Shown here in pieces: positions 24,459 through 37,228 of a stretch of DNA of 52,295 nucleotides (position 1 is its first letter; the number at the start of each line of letters is the position of its first letter). The position numbers and the translations under genes were made by a program. Origin of the DNA: Alphaproteobacteria bacterium (GTDB lineage: Bacteria > Pseudomonadota > Alphaproteobacteria > UBA828); the NCBI GenBank assembly GCA_022820945.1, contig JAJEEP010000026.1, forward strand, positions 1-52,295. The letters are read 5' to 3'. Under the pieces are notes generated by a model. It saw nothing but the letters and a program-made list of their open reading frames with translations. It was not told where the DNA came from and made no database searches.

Positions 24459-24915
24459 GCCCGACACGCCGATGGCACCGTCCGCCGGCCGCTTCCAAGG
24501 CGCCGAGCACGTCTACCCGCTCCGCGTCTACTACGAGGATACGGACGCGAGCGGCATCGTCTATTACGCCAACTACCTCAAATTCGCCGAACGGGCGCGG
24601 ACCGAGATGATGCGGGGCGCCGGCATCACCCACGTCACATTGCTCGGGGACCACGATGCCGCCTTCGTAGTGAGGCGCTGCACCGTGGATTACCGGCAGC
24701 CGGCGCGGCTCGACGACGACATCGAGGTGCGTACGAGCATCGGCACGGTGGCCGGCGCCCATATCGAGGCCGAGCAGCGCGTCGTGCGCGAGGGGGCGTT
24801 GCTGGCCAGCATCGACCTCAAGCTCGGCTGCATCGGGCGCAACGGCCGCGCGGTACGGCTGCCGGCGCCATTACGCCAAGCGCTTTCGAGCCTGGTGCCG
24901 GCGGGCGGGAAGTAA
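24445..24915 (+). CDS. ybgC: Tol-Pal-associated acyl-CoA thioesterase
   Basis: A 156-residue hotdog-fold thioesterase. The catalytic aspartate lies in [17 protein letters not shown] (31-47), the mark of the YbgC/4-hydroxybenzoyl-CoA thioesterase family. It stands first in the tol cluster, as in many proteobacteria, and acts on short or medium acyl-CoA or acyl-ACP. The first 20 residues ([10 protein letters not shown]) are an extension before the fold. An internal ATG at residue 10 is an alternative start. Confidence 0.9.
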   Translation: MTVVEPDTPMAPSAGRFQGAEHVYPLRVYYEDTDASGIVYYANYLKFAERARTEMMRGAGITHVTLLGDHDAAFVVRRCTVDYRQPARLDDDIEVRTSIGTVAGAHIEAEQRVVREGALLASIDLKLGCIGRNGRAVRLPAPLRQALSSLVPAGGK

Positions 24916-24925
24916 CGGGGAACGC

Positions 24926-25660
24926 ATGGAATCCGACCTGGTTCGCGCCGTCGAGATCGGCGCCAGCGCGGTGGCCGAGGACTTCTCCCTCTGGGGCCTG
25001 TTCCTGCAGGCCGACATTATCGTCAAGGCCGTGATCGTGGTCCTCTTGATCGCGTCGCTCTGGAGCTGGGCGATCATCTTCGACAAGTCGCTCCGCTATG
25101 CCCGCGCCCGCCGGCTCGCGGTCGAGTTCGAGCAGGCCTTCTGGTCCGGCGGCTCCCTCGACCAGCTCTACGACAACCTCTCCAATCAGCGCAGTCACCC
25201 CATGACCGTGCTGTTCGCCTCGGCGATGGACGAGTGGCGCCGCTTTACGAGCCGGGGCTCCCATCTATCGGCGGACCGGCTGGAGGGTCTCCAGCGCCGC
25301 ATCGCCTATGCCATGGATGCGGCGCTCAACCGGGAGCTGGATCAGCTCGAACGCTACCTCGGTTTCCTCGCCACGGTGGGCTCGACCGCACCGTTCGTCG
25401 GCCTGTTCGGCACCGTCTGGGGCATCATGAACAGCTTTCAGTCGATCGCGGCGAGCAAGGATACCTCGCTCGCCGTGGTCGCGCCCGGTATCGCAGAGGC
25501 GCTCTTTGCGACCGCGCTCGGCCTCGTGGCCGCCATCCCGGCGGTGGTGGCCTACAACAAGCTCAGCAGCGATCTCGACCGCTACGCCGGCCGACTGGAG
25601 GCCTTCGGCACCGAGTTCCGCGCCCTTCTCGGCCGCCAGCTTGAGGAGCGCGCCGCCTGA
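24926..25660 (+). CDS. tolQ: Tol-Pal system inner membrane protein TolQ
   Basis: A 244-residue MotA/TolQ/ExbB family proton-channel subunit with three membrane helices. The first is near residues 28-50 ([20 protein letters not shown]). The conserved pair of helices contains [19 protein letters not shown] and [20 protein letters not shown]. It forms the proton-driven motor with TolR that energises TolA during division. Its stop shares its last base with the tolR start (TGATG). Confidence 0.94.
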   Translation: MESDLVRAVEIGASAVAEDFSLWGLFLQADIIVKAVIVVLLIASLWSWAIIFDKSLRYARARRLAVEFEQAFWSGGSLDQLYDNLSNQRSHPMTVLFASAMDEWRRFTSRGSHLSADRLEGLQRRIAYAMDAALNRELDQLERYLGFLATVGSTAPFVGLFGTVWGIMNSFQSIAASKDTSLAVVAPGIAEALFATALGLVAAIPAVVAYNKLSSDLDRYAGRLEAFGTEFRALLGRQLEERAA

Positions 25661-26115
25661 TGGCGACGGAATGGGACGGGCCGCTCAACGGTCGGAGCCG
25701 CAACGGGCGCCGCCGGCGCCCCCCCATGAGCCAGATCAACGTGACGCCCTTTGTCGACGTCATGCTCGTGCTCCTGGTGATCTTCATGATCACGGCGCCA
25801 CTGTTGACGGTGGGCGTGGAAGTCGATCTTCCCAAGTCCGATGCTCCTCCCTTGCCCGGAGACGACGAGCCGCTCTCGGTCACCGTGGACCGCGACGGCA
25901 CCACCTATCTGCAGGAAACCGAGGTGACCCTCGACGAGCTGATTCCCAAGCTCCAGGCGATCACCGAACGCCGGCCCGATGTCCGGATCTTCATCAGGGG
26001 CGACCAGGAGATCGCCTACGGCCGCGTGATGGAGGTCATGGGCGCGCTCAACCGCGCAGGTTTCAACAACCTCGCGCTGGTGACAGAACCGCGCACAGCG
26101 GTGAGCGATGAGTAA
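25660..26115 (+). CDS. tolR: Tol-Pal system inner membrane protein TolR
   Basis: A 151-residue ExbD/TolR protein. A basic cytoplasmic lead (NGRRRRPPM) is followed by one helix, [20 protein letters not shown], carrying the protonatable aspartate D33. A periplasmic domain with [20 protein letters not shown] follows. It overlaps tolQ and tolA, so the three motor parts are made together. Confidence 0.94.
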   Translation: MATEWDGPLNGRSRNGRRRRPPMSQINVTPFVDVMLVLLVIFMITAPLLTVGVEVDLPKSDAPPLPGDDEPLSVTVDRDGTTYLQETEVTLDELIPKLQAITERRPDVRIFIRGDQEIAYGRVMEVMGALNRAGFNNLALVTEPRTAVSDE

Positions 26116-27061
26116 GCGCGGCTGGCTCTTCTCCGCCCTCCTCCACTGCGGCGTGGTCGCCGCCGCAGTGCTCGGCCTGCCGCAGGTGTTCGAGAGCGAC
26201 GCGCTCACGCCAGTCGATCAACCGATCGTGGTCAGCCTGGTCGAGATCGCCGACGAGTCGACCGCCCCTGTCGAAGAGATCGAGCCCGAACCCGAGCCGG
26301 AGCCGATTCCCAAAGCCGCGCCCGAGCCCGAACCGGAACCGGAGATCGTCGCCGAGCCGGAACCCGAGCCTGTGCCGGAACCGGAGCCCGAGGTCTTCGC
26401 CGCATTGGATCCCGAGCCGGTCATCGAGCCCGAGCCGATCATCGAGCCTGAGCCGGAGCCCCCGCCTACGCCCGAGCCAGTCGTTGAACCGGAGCCGGAA
26501 CCAGCGCCAAAGACGCCGGAGGCCAAGCCGGATCCCCCGCCCGCACCCGAACCGCCGCCCGTGCCCCTCGCCAAGCCCAAGAGGCCGAAGAAGCCGAGCT
26601 TCGACTCCCTGCTGCAGAGCCTCACGGACGAGGAGGCCTCGGAACCGCCTCCACCAGTGGAAAAGAAGGACAAATCGTCCTTCGACGACATGCTAGCGAG
26701 CATCGCCGGCGTGGACGACCGGCAGCCCGCAAACGCCGAAGCGCCCGCGCCCCTCACCGGCCCCTTGCGACGGACGATCACCGATGCCATCAAGCAGAAG
26801 GTCGAGCGGAACTGGAGCGTCCCGGCCGGCGTTCTGGATGCCGCCGAGCTGGTGGTGACGCTGAGGATCCAGCTAGGGCCCGATGGGTCCGTCCGACGGG
26901 TGGAAATCGTCGACGCAGACGGGGGCGCGAACTACCGGACGATGGCGGAAAGCGGCCGCCGCGCTGTGCTGAAGGCCAGTCCCTTCGATGTCTTGACGCG
27001 CTACGTCGACAGGTATGAAGGTTGGCGCGACATCACCATGACCTTTAGTCCGCCGGTGTGA
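26108..27061 (+). CDS. tolA: TolA-like energy-transducing protein with Glu-Pro repeat linker
   Basis: A 317-residue protein in the tolA position. It has an N-terminal membrane helix (about 7-27, [19 protein letters not shown]), a middle part of about 90 residues made almost only of EPEPEP-type repeats (about 57-150), a basic spacer ([10 protein letters not shown]), and a C-terminal TolA/TonB-like domain from about residue 218 ([20 protein letters not shown]). The long Ala-rich helix of E. coli TolA is replaced by a stiff proline-rich linker, as in TonB. Position between tolR and tolB decides the name. Confidence 0.88.
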   Translation: MSKRGWLFSALLHCGVVAAAVLGLPQVFESDALTPVDQPIVVSLVEIADESTAPVEEIEPEPEPEPIPKAAPEPEPEPEIVAEPEPEPVPEPEPEVFAALDPEPVIEPEPIIEPEPEPPPTPEPVVEPEPEPAPKTPEAKPDPPPAPEPPPVPLAKPKRPKKPSFDSLLQSLTDEEASEPPPPVEKKDKSSFDDMLASIAGVDDRQPANAEAPAPLTGPLRRTITDAIKQKVERNWSVPAGVLDAAELVVTLRIQLGPDGSVRRVEIVDADGGANYRTMAESGRRAVLKASPFDVLTRYVDRYEGWRDITMTFSPPV

Positions 27062-27113
27062 GGCATTCAGCGCGCGTGGGCAGGATGGAAACAGAGGAAA
27101 CGACGGTGAGACG

Positions 27114-28478
27114 ATGAGACGATTGCCGACACAGAGTGGACACGTTAAGCGCTTCATGCTCCGCGCCATGCCCCTCCCTGCCGCCATCGTCCTCTGTCTG
27201 ACGATTCTATTCGTCGCCGCTACCGCCAGGGCCGAGCTTCGGGTGGACATCACGCGCGGCCATGTGGAGCCTCTTCCCATTGCGCTCGTCGATCTTGCCG
27301 GTTCGAACGAGCCGGATGCCGAGATCGGCCGCAAAATCACACAGGTGATCACCCGCAATCTGGAGCGTTCCGGCCTGTTCCGCGCCATCGATCCAGCCGC
27401 CTTCATCAGCGAGCCGGGTGGAATGACGGTACGGCCGCGCTTCCAGGACTGGCGCATTATCAACGCGCAGGCACTGGTGACCGGCCGCGTGGTACCCAGC
27501 GACACCGGTCGACTCACGGTCGAATTCCGCTTGTGGGACGTGTTCGCCGAGCAAGACCTAGTGGGACTAAAGCTGAGCGGCTCGGCGGAAGCGTGGCGAC
27601 CCATTGCTCACACCATGTCCGACAAGATCTACGAGCGGCTGACAGGCGAGAGCGGCTATTTCCACACACGGGTCGTCTACATCGCCGAGACCGGGCCTCC
27701 CGACAAGCGTATCAAGCGCCTTGCGATCATGGATCAGGACGGCCACAACCTGCGTTACCTGTCGGACGGCCGGCACCTGGTGTTGACTCCCCGCTTTTCG
27801 CCGACCGCGCAGGAAATCACCTATCTCTCGTACGAGCGCGGCGTGCCGAAGGTCTACCTGCGTCACATCGACACCGGCCAGCAAGAGCTGCTCGGCGATT
27901 TTCCAGGCATGACCTTTGCCCCGCGCTTCTCGCCCGACGGCAATTACGTGGTCATGACGCTGGCGCGGGACGGCAATTCCGAGATCTACGAGATGGACCT
28001 GCGTTCGCGTCAGGTCAGGCGGCTCACTAACAACCCGGCCATCGAGACTGCGCCCTGCTATTCGCCGGACGGCCAATATGTCGCCTTCGAGTCGGATCGG
28101 GGCGGCAGCCAGCAGATCTACGTGATGCGCCGTGACGGGAGCGACGTGCGCCGCATCACCTTCGGCGAGGGACGCTACGGAACTCCGGTGTGGTCACCGC
28201 GCGGCGACCTGATTGCCTTCACCAAGAGTCATCGCGGCCAGTTCTCGATCGGTGTCATGAAGACCGACGGCAGCGGCGAGCGAATTCTGGCTCGAGACTA
28301 TCTGGTCGAAGGCCCGACCTGGGCGCCGAACGGACGCGTGCTCATGTTCTTCCGCTCGAGTTCGCGAGACCCCGACAGCGCCGAACTGGTGACTATCGAC
28401 CTGACAGGGCGCAACGAGCGCATCCTGTTCACGAGCACGGCGGCCTCCGATCCGGCCTGGTCGCCGTTAATCCAGTGA
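27114..28478 (+). CDS. tolB: Tol-Pal system periplasmic beta-propeller protein TolB
   Basis: A 454-residue secreted protein. The signal peptide is long (basic lead, then [20 protein letters not shown]). The N-terminal domain (about 40-170) precedes a six-bladed WD-like propeller with repeated [46 protein letters not shown] and [12 protein letters not shown] blades. TolB binds Pal and links it to TolA. The first ATG is used, although an in-frame ATG at residue 15 (MLRAMPL) would give a more ordinary signal peptide. Confidence 0.94.
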   Translation: MRRLPTQSGHVKRFMLRAMPLPAAIVLCLTILFVAATARAELRVDITRGHVEPLPIALVDLAGSNEPDAEIGRKITQVITRNLERSGLFRAIDPAAFISEPGGMTVRPRFQDWRIINAQALVTGRVVPSDTGRLTVEFRLWDVFAEQDLVGLKLSGSAEAWRPIAHTMSDKIYERLTGESGYFHTRVVYIAETGPPDKRIKRLAIMDQDGHNLRYLSDGRHLVLTPRFSPTAQEITYLSYERGVPKVYLRHIDTGQQELLGDFPGMTFAPRFSPDGNYVVMTLARDGNSEIYEMDLRSRQVRRLTNNPAIETAPCYSPDGQYVAFESDRGGSQQIYVMRRDGSDVRRITFGEGRYGTPVWSPRGDLIAFTKSHRGQFSIGVMKTDGSGERILARDYLVEGPTWAPNGRVLMFFRSSSRDPDSAELVTIDLTGRNERILFTSTAASDPAWSPLIQ

Positions 28479-28564
28479 TGACCCAAAGATTGATCCATTA
28501 ATGACCCATAGATATAGTCGCCCTGCCATCCGACGAGACTGTCGCCTCGACAGCGGCTCAGCCC

Positions 28565-28597
28565 CACGGCGCGCAATTGTGCGTTGCGCCGTGTTTT
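28565..28597 (+). terminator. Stem-loop and short T-run between tolB and pal
   Basis: CACGGCGC (28565-28572) and GCGCCGTG (28586-28593) form a perfect eight-pair stem, followed at once by TTTT (28594-28597). The 207-base gap around it is the largest inside the tol block. It looks like a Rho-independent terminator or attenuator that would set pal and cpoB levels apart from tolQRAB. The T-run is short, so termination is probably partial. Confidence 0.55.
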
Positions 28598-28685
28598 GGC
28601 GTTCGGAGATCGGTAGGAGTCCAGCCGGGCGTGGACGGGATAGCGACGATCCCGCCGCCAATGAATGATGAAGGAGAGCGTGCGA

Positions 28686-29237
28686 ATGCGACTGAGACTG
28701 ATCTTGCCGCTTCTGTTGGCGCTCGGCCTAGCGGCATGCGAAAGCACGCCCGAGGAGACCGCGTCCACCACCGATGCCGGGGTCGATCAGACATTGGATT
28801 CGGGCACGGACGCCTCTTCCAGCGACATCATGATCGAGGAAGAGACGACGGTGGCGGCACTTGACCCGAGCCAGCCGCTTCCCGGATCGCAGGAGGAGTT
28901 GGTTCAGAACGTCGGCGATCGCGTTTTCTTCGACTTCGATAGTGCGGTTTTGGGAGCTGATGCGCGGCGTACGCTGGATCGTCAGTCCGAATGGCTCAGG
29001 CTGTTCCCCGAGGTCTCGCTGGTGATCGAGGGCCATGCCGACGAGCGGGGCACCCGGGAATACAACCTCGCTCTCGGCGAACGCCGAGCCAACGCCGTTC
29101 GTGAGTACCTGAGCGATCAGGGCATCGCGCCGTCGCGGCTCAGAACGGTCTCGTACGGCAAGGAACGTCCCTACGCGCTCGGTCACAATGAGGAGGCGTG
29201 GGCGCTCAATCGCCGTTCTGTCTCCGTCATCGACTAG
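28686..29237 (+). CDS. pal: Peptidoglycan-associated lipoprotein
   Basis: A 183-residue lipoprotein. The lipobox LAAC puts the lipidated cysteine at C18, followed by an acidic linker and an OmpA-type peptidoglycan-binding domain from about residue 75 (VFFDFDSAVLGADARRTL, GHADERGTREYNLALGERRA). AAGGAGAG lies seven bases before ATG 28686, so I prefer this start to the upstream in-frame ATGs at 28665 and 28668. It anchors the outer membrane to the wall and binds TolB. Confidence 0.94.
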   Translation: MRLRLILPLLLALGLAACESTPEETASTTDAGVDQTLDSGTDASSSDIMIEEETTVAALDPSQPLPGSQEELVQNVGDRVFFDFDSAVLGADARRTLDRQSEWLRLFPEVSLVIEGHADERGTREYNLALGERRANAVREYLSDQGIAPSRLRTVSYGKERPYALGHNEEAWALNRRSVSVID

Positions 29238-29261
29238 GAGTCCGAGGAGCCGGTAGGAGCG

Positions 29262-30299
29262 ATGCGCGGCGGAGCAACCAGCCCGCAAGGCAGCGCGAGC
29301 TGCCGTCGACGGCGGCTTGCGGCGGCGGGGCCAGGGGCGTTACTGGCCGTGCTTTCAGCAGTTGCAGTGCTACTGGCGACGGCGCCCGCCGACGCCCAGC
29401 AAGGCATCGATCTCAGACCCCAGGTCCGGGAACTGAGGAGCCAGGTTCAAAGCTTGCGCGTTCAGCTCGCGGAACTTGAGCGAGCGGTCCATACCGGAGC
29501 CGCTCAGAGCGGCGCCGCTACCGAGGCGGGGTCGGAGAGTGGGCAGGCAGCGCGAAACAGCCGACGTCTCGCGGAGCTTGAGAGCGACATCGACGAGGCC
29601 CGAGAGTGGCGTCGTCGCGTCACCGGCCGCTTCGAGGAGTTCGACAACGTGCTCCGCAGGCTCGAAGGCCGGATCGATCGGCTGATCGCCGATGTGGACT
29701 TCAGGCTGGCGGCCCTCGAACAGCAGCAGGGTGGGACGCCGGCGGCTGCCGTCGCGTCGACGGGCACCGAGGTGCCCGCTGCAGTACCCACGGGCCAGGT
29801 CCAGGCCAGCATCACGCCAGGGCAGGAGGCGGGTTACGAACCCTCCGCAGCGCCCCAACCCCTCGGGACCATACCGGCGGAAGACTCGGGCGTAGATCCG
29901 CCGCCGCTGGGACTAAGTCCTGAGGAGCAGTACAACGAAGCGTTCGGCCTCCTCGAAGCGGCGCAATACGAAGGGGCGCACGAGGCCTTCTCGCGCTTAA
30001 TCGACGCGCACCCCACGCATGACCTTGCGCAGAACGCGGCCTATTGGCGTGCCGAGAGCCTTTACGCCAGGCAAATGTACCCGGAGGCGGCGAAATCCTA
30101 CGCGCTCAACCTTCGCCAGTACCCGGAGGGCCGCAAGGCGCCGGACAACATGGTCAAGCTCGGCATTGCACTGCTCAAGCTCGGCCGCAGCGAAGAGGCG
30201 TGCCGGGCCTTCGAGCAGCTCGACCAAGCGTTTTCCGACCCGCCCCTCAACATCCGCCGGGCGGCACAGCAGGGGCGGCGCCAAGCGAACTGTCCCTGA
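29262..30299 (+). CDS. cpoB: Tol-Pal coordinator CpoB (YbgF), TPR protein
   Basis: A 345-residue periplasmic protein. A signal peptide ends near residue 46 (ATAPADAQQG). A coiled coil follows (about 50-165, VRELRSQVQSLRVQLAELER), then a flexible Ala/Pro-rich linker, and C-terminal tetratricopeptide repeats (YNEAFGLLEAAQYEGAHEAF, NAAYWRAESLYARQMYPEAA). This is the YbgF/CpoB order that coordinates wall synthesis with Tol-Pal constriction. It begins 24 bases after pal. Confidence 0.92.
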   Translation: MRGGATSPQGSASCRRRRLAAAGPGALLAVLSAVAVLLATAPADAQQGIDLRPQVRELRSQVQSLRVQLAELERAVHTGAAQSGAATEAGSESGQAARNSRRLAELESDIDEAREWRRRVTGRFEEFDNVLRRLEGRIDRLIADVDFRLAALEQQQGGTPAAAVASTGTEVPAAVPTGQVQASITPGQEAGYEPSAAPQPLGTIPAEDSGVDPPPLGLSPEEQYNEAFGLLEAAQYEGAHEAFSRLIDAHPTHDLAQNAAYWRAESLYARQMYPEAAKSYALNLRQYPEGRKAPDNMVKLGIALLKLGRSEEACRAFEQLDQAFSDPPLNIRRAAQQGRRQANCP

Positions 30300-30322
30300 C
30301 AGCAGCCAGGATATTTCCACCC

Positions 30323-31753
30323 GTGGCTGCGCCACGCATCGTCACACCCGGAAGCGCCAACCCCGGCGCTGCAGCCATCGATACGGCAGCCTTCGAGGCG
30401 CTCATGGCACCGCTCGGCCCCTTCGAGCAGGCGCCTCGAATCGCGGTCGCGGTCTCCGGCGGTCCGGACAGCCTCGCATTGTGCCTGCTGGCCGACCGCT
30501 GGGTCCGCGCGCGGGGAGGATCGGCTCACGGCCTCACCGTGGACCACCGCTTCCGCCCCGAATCGGGCGCCGAAGCCGCGCAGGTGAAGCGCTGGCTCAA
30601 GGCCCGAGGAATCACCCACCGAACCCTGCGCTGGCCCGGTGCGCGCCCTGTTACCGGGCTTCAGGAGCAAGCACGGGCCGCGCGACTCGCGCTGCTCACC
30701 GGCTGGTGCCGGAGGGCGGGCGTGCTTCACCTGTTGCTGGGCCATCAGCGAGAGGATCAGGCGGAGACGGCGCTCCAGCGCCTCGTCCGGGGGAGCGGTA
30801 TCGATGGGCTCGCCGGCATGGCATCGGTTCGCCTGGCGATGGAGCCGGCAGGCGGCGGCGTCCGGCTGCTTCGCCCGCTGCTTCCCGCGTCTCGCGATGC
30901 GTTGATCGCAACCTTGGCCCGTTGGGATCAGCCATGGATTGACGATCCGACAAACAGCGATACCCGTCATGAACGCCCACGTTTGGCGGCAGCCCTGGCG
31001 CAATTGGGGACGGAAGGACTGAGCGCAAAACGCCTGACCAAAGCCGCCGCGCGGGCCGCAGGCGACCGCTCGGCGCTGGATGAACTCTGCACCGACCTCC
31101 TGGCGGTCTGCGCGCTCCCCTCTCCCGCGGGCTTCGTGATTCTGAACCTGAACGTCTTGCGGCGGGCGCCGCCGGCTCTGGCGGTGCGTGCATTGGGCTG
31201 CGTCGTCACCATGGTCTCCGGCGGCGCCTACCCGCCGCGGCAAGATAGACTGGAGCATCTAGCGCGCCGTCTGCTCGACGACGGCGCCAAGGCGAAGACG
31301 CTCGGCGGATGCCGGGTCGTCCCGCAACGAGATGGACGAGTCGTCGTTTGCAGGGAGGCAGCTGGAGCCTCGACAATTCAGCCAATCAACCCCGGAGAAA
31401 GCGCGCTCTGGGACCGCCGATTCGTCGTCTCCCTGGGACGGTCCACCGGTACAGGGCCCTTTATCGTCCGCCGCCTCGGGACCGACGGCTTGGCTCAGGC
31501 CCGCGCGATGGCGCGCAGAGAAAGTATGCCGCTCACAAGCGATGACATTCCAGCACCGGCGCGGCCTGCACTGCCCGCGCTGTTCGACCTTGACGGCCCG
31601 CTCGCCGCTCCCCATTTGGGATTCAGGCGAACATCGCGCCATCTCGAAGCCGGGGAGGTAGAGTTTTCGGCGTCGTTTCGGCCGGCGCGTCCCTTGGCAC
31701 CGGGGCTTCCGGCGACGCTCCGCGTGTTGCCGTTGCAGGATGAAGACAGTTGA
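30323..31753 (+). CDS. tilS: tRNA(Ile)-lysidine synthase
   Basis: A 476-residue N-type ATP pyrophosphatase that changes C34 of tRNA-Ile(CAU) to lysidine so that it reads AUA. The PP-loop SGGPDS is at 45-50, with LTVDHRFRPESGAEA and LLGHQREDQAETALQRLVRG after it. The C-terminal part is variable. I propose GTG 30323 as start because IDTAAFEALMAPLGPFEQ before the PP-loop looks like family sequence. ATG 30404 (449 residues) is the alternative. It lies 23 bases after cpoB. Confidence 0.9.
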   Translation: MAAPRIVTPGSANPGAAAIDTAAFEALMAPLGPFEQAPRIAVAVSGGPDSLALCLLADRWVRARGGSAHGLTVDHRFRPESGAEAAQVKRWLKARGITHRTLRWPGARPVTGLQEQARAARLALLTGWCRRAGVLHLLLGHQREDQAETALQRLVRGSGIDGLAGMASVRLAMEPAGGGVRLLRPLLPASRDALIATLARWDQPWIDDPTNSDTRHERPRLAAALAQLGTEGLSAKRLTKAAARAAGDRSALDELCTDLLAVCALPSPAGFVILNLNVLRRAPPALAVRALGCVVTMVSGGAYPPRQDRLEHLARRLLDDGAKAKTLGGCRVVPQRDGRVVVCREAAGASTIQPINPGESALWDRRFVVSLGRSTGTGPFIVRRLGTDGLAQARAMARRESMPLTSDDIPAPARPALPALFDLDGPLAAPHLGFRRTSRHLEAGEVEFSASFRPARPLAPGLPATLRVLPLQDEDS

Positions 31754-31897
31754 CGAAACCGTTGAAGAGACTATTGATCGCCCGCGCAGTGAATGTCGTG
31801 TACACTGCGGCAGACGCTCGTGTGGGTTGTACGCGGGCTGCTTCGCCGCTGGCGGCGTGGGCCAGAGACGAACGCGAGGACAATCGGGGGCCGAACG

Positions 31898-33826
<1,929 letters not shown>

Positions 33827-33842
33827 TCGTCGCCGGGCCGCC

Positions 33843-34958
33843 ATGCCGGCGGTACCTCTGAAACAATCGGAACAGGAAGACGCCGAAGGCGCGTTGCCGG
33901 AGCGGTGCGTCGGGGGTGTCTACCTGAAGCCGTGCAATCCGATCCCCGGCCCTGAACTCACCTTCGATCTGGTGGACGTGCTGTTCCGGGGCCGGCCCGA
34001 GCGCCGGCGCGTGCGGCTGCAGCATGCCGTGCTTGCCTGCTGGGCCGAGAAGAACGCGCCCGGCACGGCCGATGAGATCGCCTCACTGAGCACGCGGCTG
34101 AGCGCACCCCGCGGCCCGGTTTGTGGACTCGCGCTCGACCGGCCGCGTCTCATGGGCGTTCTCAACGTGACCCCCGACAGCTTCTCCGACGGCGGCGACT
34201 TCGCGGCCGAGGACGACGCGATTGCGCATGGCCGCGCCATGGCCGCAGCCGGCGCCGACATCGTCGATGTCGGCGGCGAATCGACCCGGCCGGGCTCGCA
34301 GGCGCCGAGCGAGGCGGAAGAGCTGCGCCGGGTTATTCCCGTGGTGCGCGCGCTCGCCGATGACGGCATTCTGGTCTCGATCGACACCCGCCGTGCGGCG
34401 GTGATGGAGGCCGCGCTCGATGCCGGCGCACGGATGGTGAACGACATCAGCGCGCTCAGCCACGACCCGCAGGCCCGCGCGGTCGTCGCCCGGCGGGGCG
34501 CGTGGGTCGTACTCGGCCACATGCAGGGCACGCCAGAGACCATGCAGCGCGAGCCCCGCTACGAAGACGCGAGCCTCGACGTGTTCGATGCGCTGGCGGC
34601 ACACATGGACGCGGCTGAAGCCTCCGGAATCCCCCGCGCGCGGATCGTTGTCGATCCCGGCATCGGCTTTGGCAAGACTGCCCGCCACAATCTGGAAATC
34701 CTGCGCGACATTGCGCTGTTCCACGGCCTGGGCTGTCCGCTGCTCGTCGGCGCATCGCGCAAGAGCTTCATCGGGCGGCTCAGCGCCGGCGAGGCGCCCA
34801 AGGCGCGGCTGCCCGGCTCGCTCGCGGCAGGGCTGCATGCGCTCGACGAAGGCGCCCACATTCTGCGGGTGCACGACGTCGCCGAGACTCGCCAGGCGCT
34901 CGCAATATGGCGCGGCATTCGCGACCCCGAGGTGGCCGCGGCGAGGGTTCCCCGATGA
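33843..34958 (+). CDS. folP: Dihydropteroate synthase
   Basis: A 371-residue protein. The C-terminal 270 residues are the DHPS TIM barrel that joins p-aminobenzoate to dihydropterin diphosphate: [33 protein letters not shown]-like [41 protein letters not shown] and [12 protein letters not shown]. An extra 100-residue N-terminal part ([20 protein letters not shown]) is common in alphaproteobacterial members. The start is weakly marked. The stop overlaps the glmM start by four bases. Confidence 0.94.
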   Translation: MPAVPLKQSEQEDAEGALPERCVGGVYLKPCNPIPGPELTFDLVDVLFRGRPERRRVRLQHAVLACWAEKNAPGTADEIASLSTRLSAPRGPVCGLALDRPRLMGVLNVTPDSFSDGGDFAAEDDAIAHGRAMAAAGADIVDVGGESTRPGSQAPSEAEELRRVIPVVRALADDGILVSIDTRRAAVMEAALDAGARMVNDISALSHDPQARAVVARRGAWVVLGHMQGTPETMQREPRYEDASLDVFDALAAHMDAAEASGIPRARIVVDPGIGFGKTARHNLEILRDIALFHGLGCPLLVGASRKSFIGRLSAGEAPKARLPGSLAAGLHALDEGAHILRVHDVAETRQALAIWRGIRDPEVAAARVPR

Positions 34959-36355
34959 GCCGCGCCGGTGGAGCGCCGCGCACCCTGTTCGGGACCGACG
35001 GCATTCGCGGCATCGCGAACCAGGAGCCGATGACCGCAGAGACCGCAATGAAGGTCGGCGCGGCCGCCGGAAGCCTGCTCGTGCGTGGCGATCACCGGCA
35101 TCGCGTCGTCATCGGCAAGGACACGCGGCTTTCGGGCTACCTGTTCGAGCCAGCGCTGACGGCCGGCTTCATCTCGGTAGGCATGGACGTGATCCTGGTG
35201 GGCCCCATGCCGACGCCCGCCGTGGCGATGCTGACGCGCGCGCTCCGGGCCGATCTCGGCGTGATGATCTCCGCCTCGCACAACCTCTTCGCCGACAACG
35301 GCATCAAGCCGTTCGGGCCGGACGGCTACAAGCTTTCCGACGAGATGGAAGCCCGTATCGAGGCAGCGGTCGATGCCGGCGTGCACGGGCTGGCCGCCCC
35401 TGACGCGCTGGGCCGGGCGCGGCGCCTCGACGACGCCGAAGGCCGCTACATCGAGTTCGTCAAGAACAGCTTTCCGCAGCCGCTCGGGCTCCAGGGCAGC
35501 CGCATCGTGATCGACTGCGCCCACGGCGCCGCCTACAAGGTGGCGCCCACCGTGCTGTGGGAGCTTGGCGCGCAAGTCATCACCATCGGCGCCGAGCCCG
35601 ACGGCTTCAATATCAACCGGGGCTGCGGCTCGACCGACACGGCCGCGCTCGCTCGCACCGTGGTGGAGCGCGGCGCGGATATCGGGATCGCGCTGGACGG
35701 CGACGCCGACCGCGTCGTGATCTGCGACGAGACCGGCACGGCCATCGACGGCGATCACATTCTGGCGCTGATTGCGTCGAACTGGGCGGATGCGGGGCGG
35801 CTCAAAGGCGGCGGCGTGGTCGCAACCGTCATGTCCAATTTGGGGCTTGAGCGCTACCTCCAGAGTATCGGCCTCGCCCTGGAGCGCACGCGCGTTGGCG
35901 ATCGCTACGTCGTCGAGCACATGCGCGCGCACGGCTTCAACCTGGGCGGCGAGCAGTCGGGCCATATCGTCATGAGCGACCATGCGACGACCGGCGACGG
36001 CCTGCTCGCGGCACTCCAGGCCATGGCGGCGCTCGCGGCGACGGGCCGCCGCGCGAGTGACGTGACCGGCCTCTTCGAACCCGTCCCCCAGCTGCTCCGC
36101 AACGTCCGCGTCGCCGATGCCGGCGCGCTCGAGAGTGCCGGGGCCAAAGCGGCAATCGCGCATGGCCAGGCGCGTCTCGGCGAGCACGGCCGCCTGGTGA
36201 TTCGCGCCTCCGGCACGGAGCCGGTCATCCGCGTGATGGCCGAAGGCGACGATGAAGCGCTGGTCTCGGCAGTGGTCGACGATGTCGCCGAAGCCGTGGT
36301 CGCAGCGGCCGAGGCGGAACACGCGGGGGAGCGCACAGGCGCCGCGGTGCAATGA
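34955..36355 (+). CDS. glmM: Phosphoglucosamine mutase
   Basis: A 466-residue alpha-D-phosphohexomutase that makes glucosamine-1-phosphate for UDP-GlcNAc. The phosphoserine is S108 in ISASHN, the metal loop is DGDADR (248-253), the sugar loop is GGEQSGH and the phosphate loop is [15 protein letters not shown] 34955 overlaps the folP stop. It lies in the ftsH-folP-glmM-thiD order. Confidence 0.95.
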   Translation: MSRAGGAPRTLFGTDGIRGIANQEPMTAETAMKVGAAAGSLLVRGDHRHRVVIGKDTRLSGYLFEPALTAGFISVGMDVILVGPMPTPAVAMLTRALRADLGVMISASHNLFADNGIKPFGPDGYKLSDEMEARIEAAVDAGVHGLAAPDALGRARRLDDAEGRYIEFVKNSFPQPLGLQGSRIVIDCAHGAAYKVAPTVLWELGAQVITIGAEPDGFNINRGCGSTDTAALARTVVERGADIGIALDGDADRVVICDETGTAIDGDHILALIASNWADAGRLKGGGVVATVMSNLGLERYLQSIGLALERTRVGDRYVVEHMRAHGFNLGGEQSGHIVMSDHATTGDGLLAALQAMAALAATGRRASDVTGLFEPVPQLLRNVRVADAGALESAGAKAAIAHGQARLGEHGRLVIRASGTEPVIRVMAEGDDEALVSAVVDDVAEAVVAAAEAEHAGERTGAAVQ

Positions 36356-37152
36356 AGGGCCGCGTGCTGATCGTCGCCGGCTCGGATTCGGGCGGCGGCG
36401 CCGGAATCCAAGCCGATATCAAGACCGTAACAGCGCTGGGCGGCTACGCCGCTACCGCCATCACCGCGCTCACCGCACAGGACACGCGCACGGTCCACGC
36501 CGTCCACGCGGTGCCGGCGGATTTCGTCGCCGAGCAGATGCGTGTCGTGCTGGCCGACATCGGCGCCGACTGCATCAAGACCGGGATGATCCATAGCGCG
36601 CCGATCATCGAGGCGGTCGCCGACGCCGCGGCACGATACGGCAAGGGCATCCCACTGGTGGTCGATCCCGTGATCGTGGCCAAGGGCGGCGCCTCGCTGC
36701 TGGAGGCCTCGGCGATGCGCTCACTTAAAACCACGCTCATCGGCCGCGCCGACCTCGTCACCCCGAACATCCCGGAAGCGGAGCGGCTGGCCGAACTCAC
36801 CATCGCCACGGCAGACGACATGGCGCGTGCGGCCGAGCGCATTCATGAACTCGGACCCAAGGCGGTCCTGGTGAAGGGCGGCCACCTCGAGTCGGACGAA
36901 ATCACGGACCTGCTGAGCCACACCGGCGGGATCGAACGGTTCTACGCGCACAGGATCGAGAGCCGCCACACCCACGGCACCGGCTGCACCCTGGCGTCGG
37001 CCATCGCCACGGGCATCGCGCAGGGCATGGGCCTGGTCGATGCGGTGACCCGCGCGCGGCGTTACCTCAGGTCGGCGATCGAGGCAGCGCCGGGCTATGG
37101 CGCCGGCCACGGGCCAGTCAATCACGGCGTGACGGTGACGCCGACGGACTGA
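36352..37152 (+). CDS. thiD: Hydroxymethylpyrimidine/phosphomethylpyrimidine kinase
   Basis: A 266-residue ribokinase-fold enzyme that phosphorylates HMP and HMP-P in thiamine synthesis. Seen are [20 protein letters not shown] (5-24), [29 protein letters not shown] and the ATP/anion loop [14 protein letters not shown]. It overlaps glmM by four bases. It would use the pyrimidine brought in by the thiZXY transporter elsewhere in the window. Confidence 0.93.
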   Translation: MKGRVLIVAGSDSGGGAGIQADIKTVTALGGYAATAITALTAQDTRTVHAVHAVPADFVAEQMRVVLADIGADCIKTGMIHSAPIIEAVADAAARYGKGIPLVVDPVIVAKGGASLLEASAMRSLKTTLIGRADLVTPNIPEAERLAELTIATADDMARAAERIHELGPKAVLVKGGHLESDEITDLLSHTGGIERFYAHRIESRHTHGTGCTLASAIATGIAQGMGLVDAVTRARRYLRSAIEAAPGYGAGHGPVNHGVTVTPTD

Positions 37153-37228
37153 ACAGGGCGAGCGGGCGCAACTATCGGGTGGCCGGGCGCCTACGTGGTC
37201 CCTAGATTGGCGGCTCAGGAGGGCCGCC

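Noticed and set aside
26260-26560. Repeated short units that look at first like a repeat array or CRISPR
   Set aside because: They are codons for the Glu-Pro repeats of TolA, in frame and without unique spacers.
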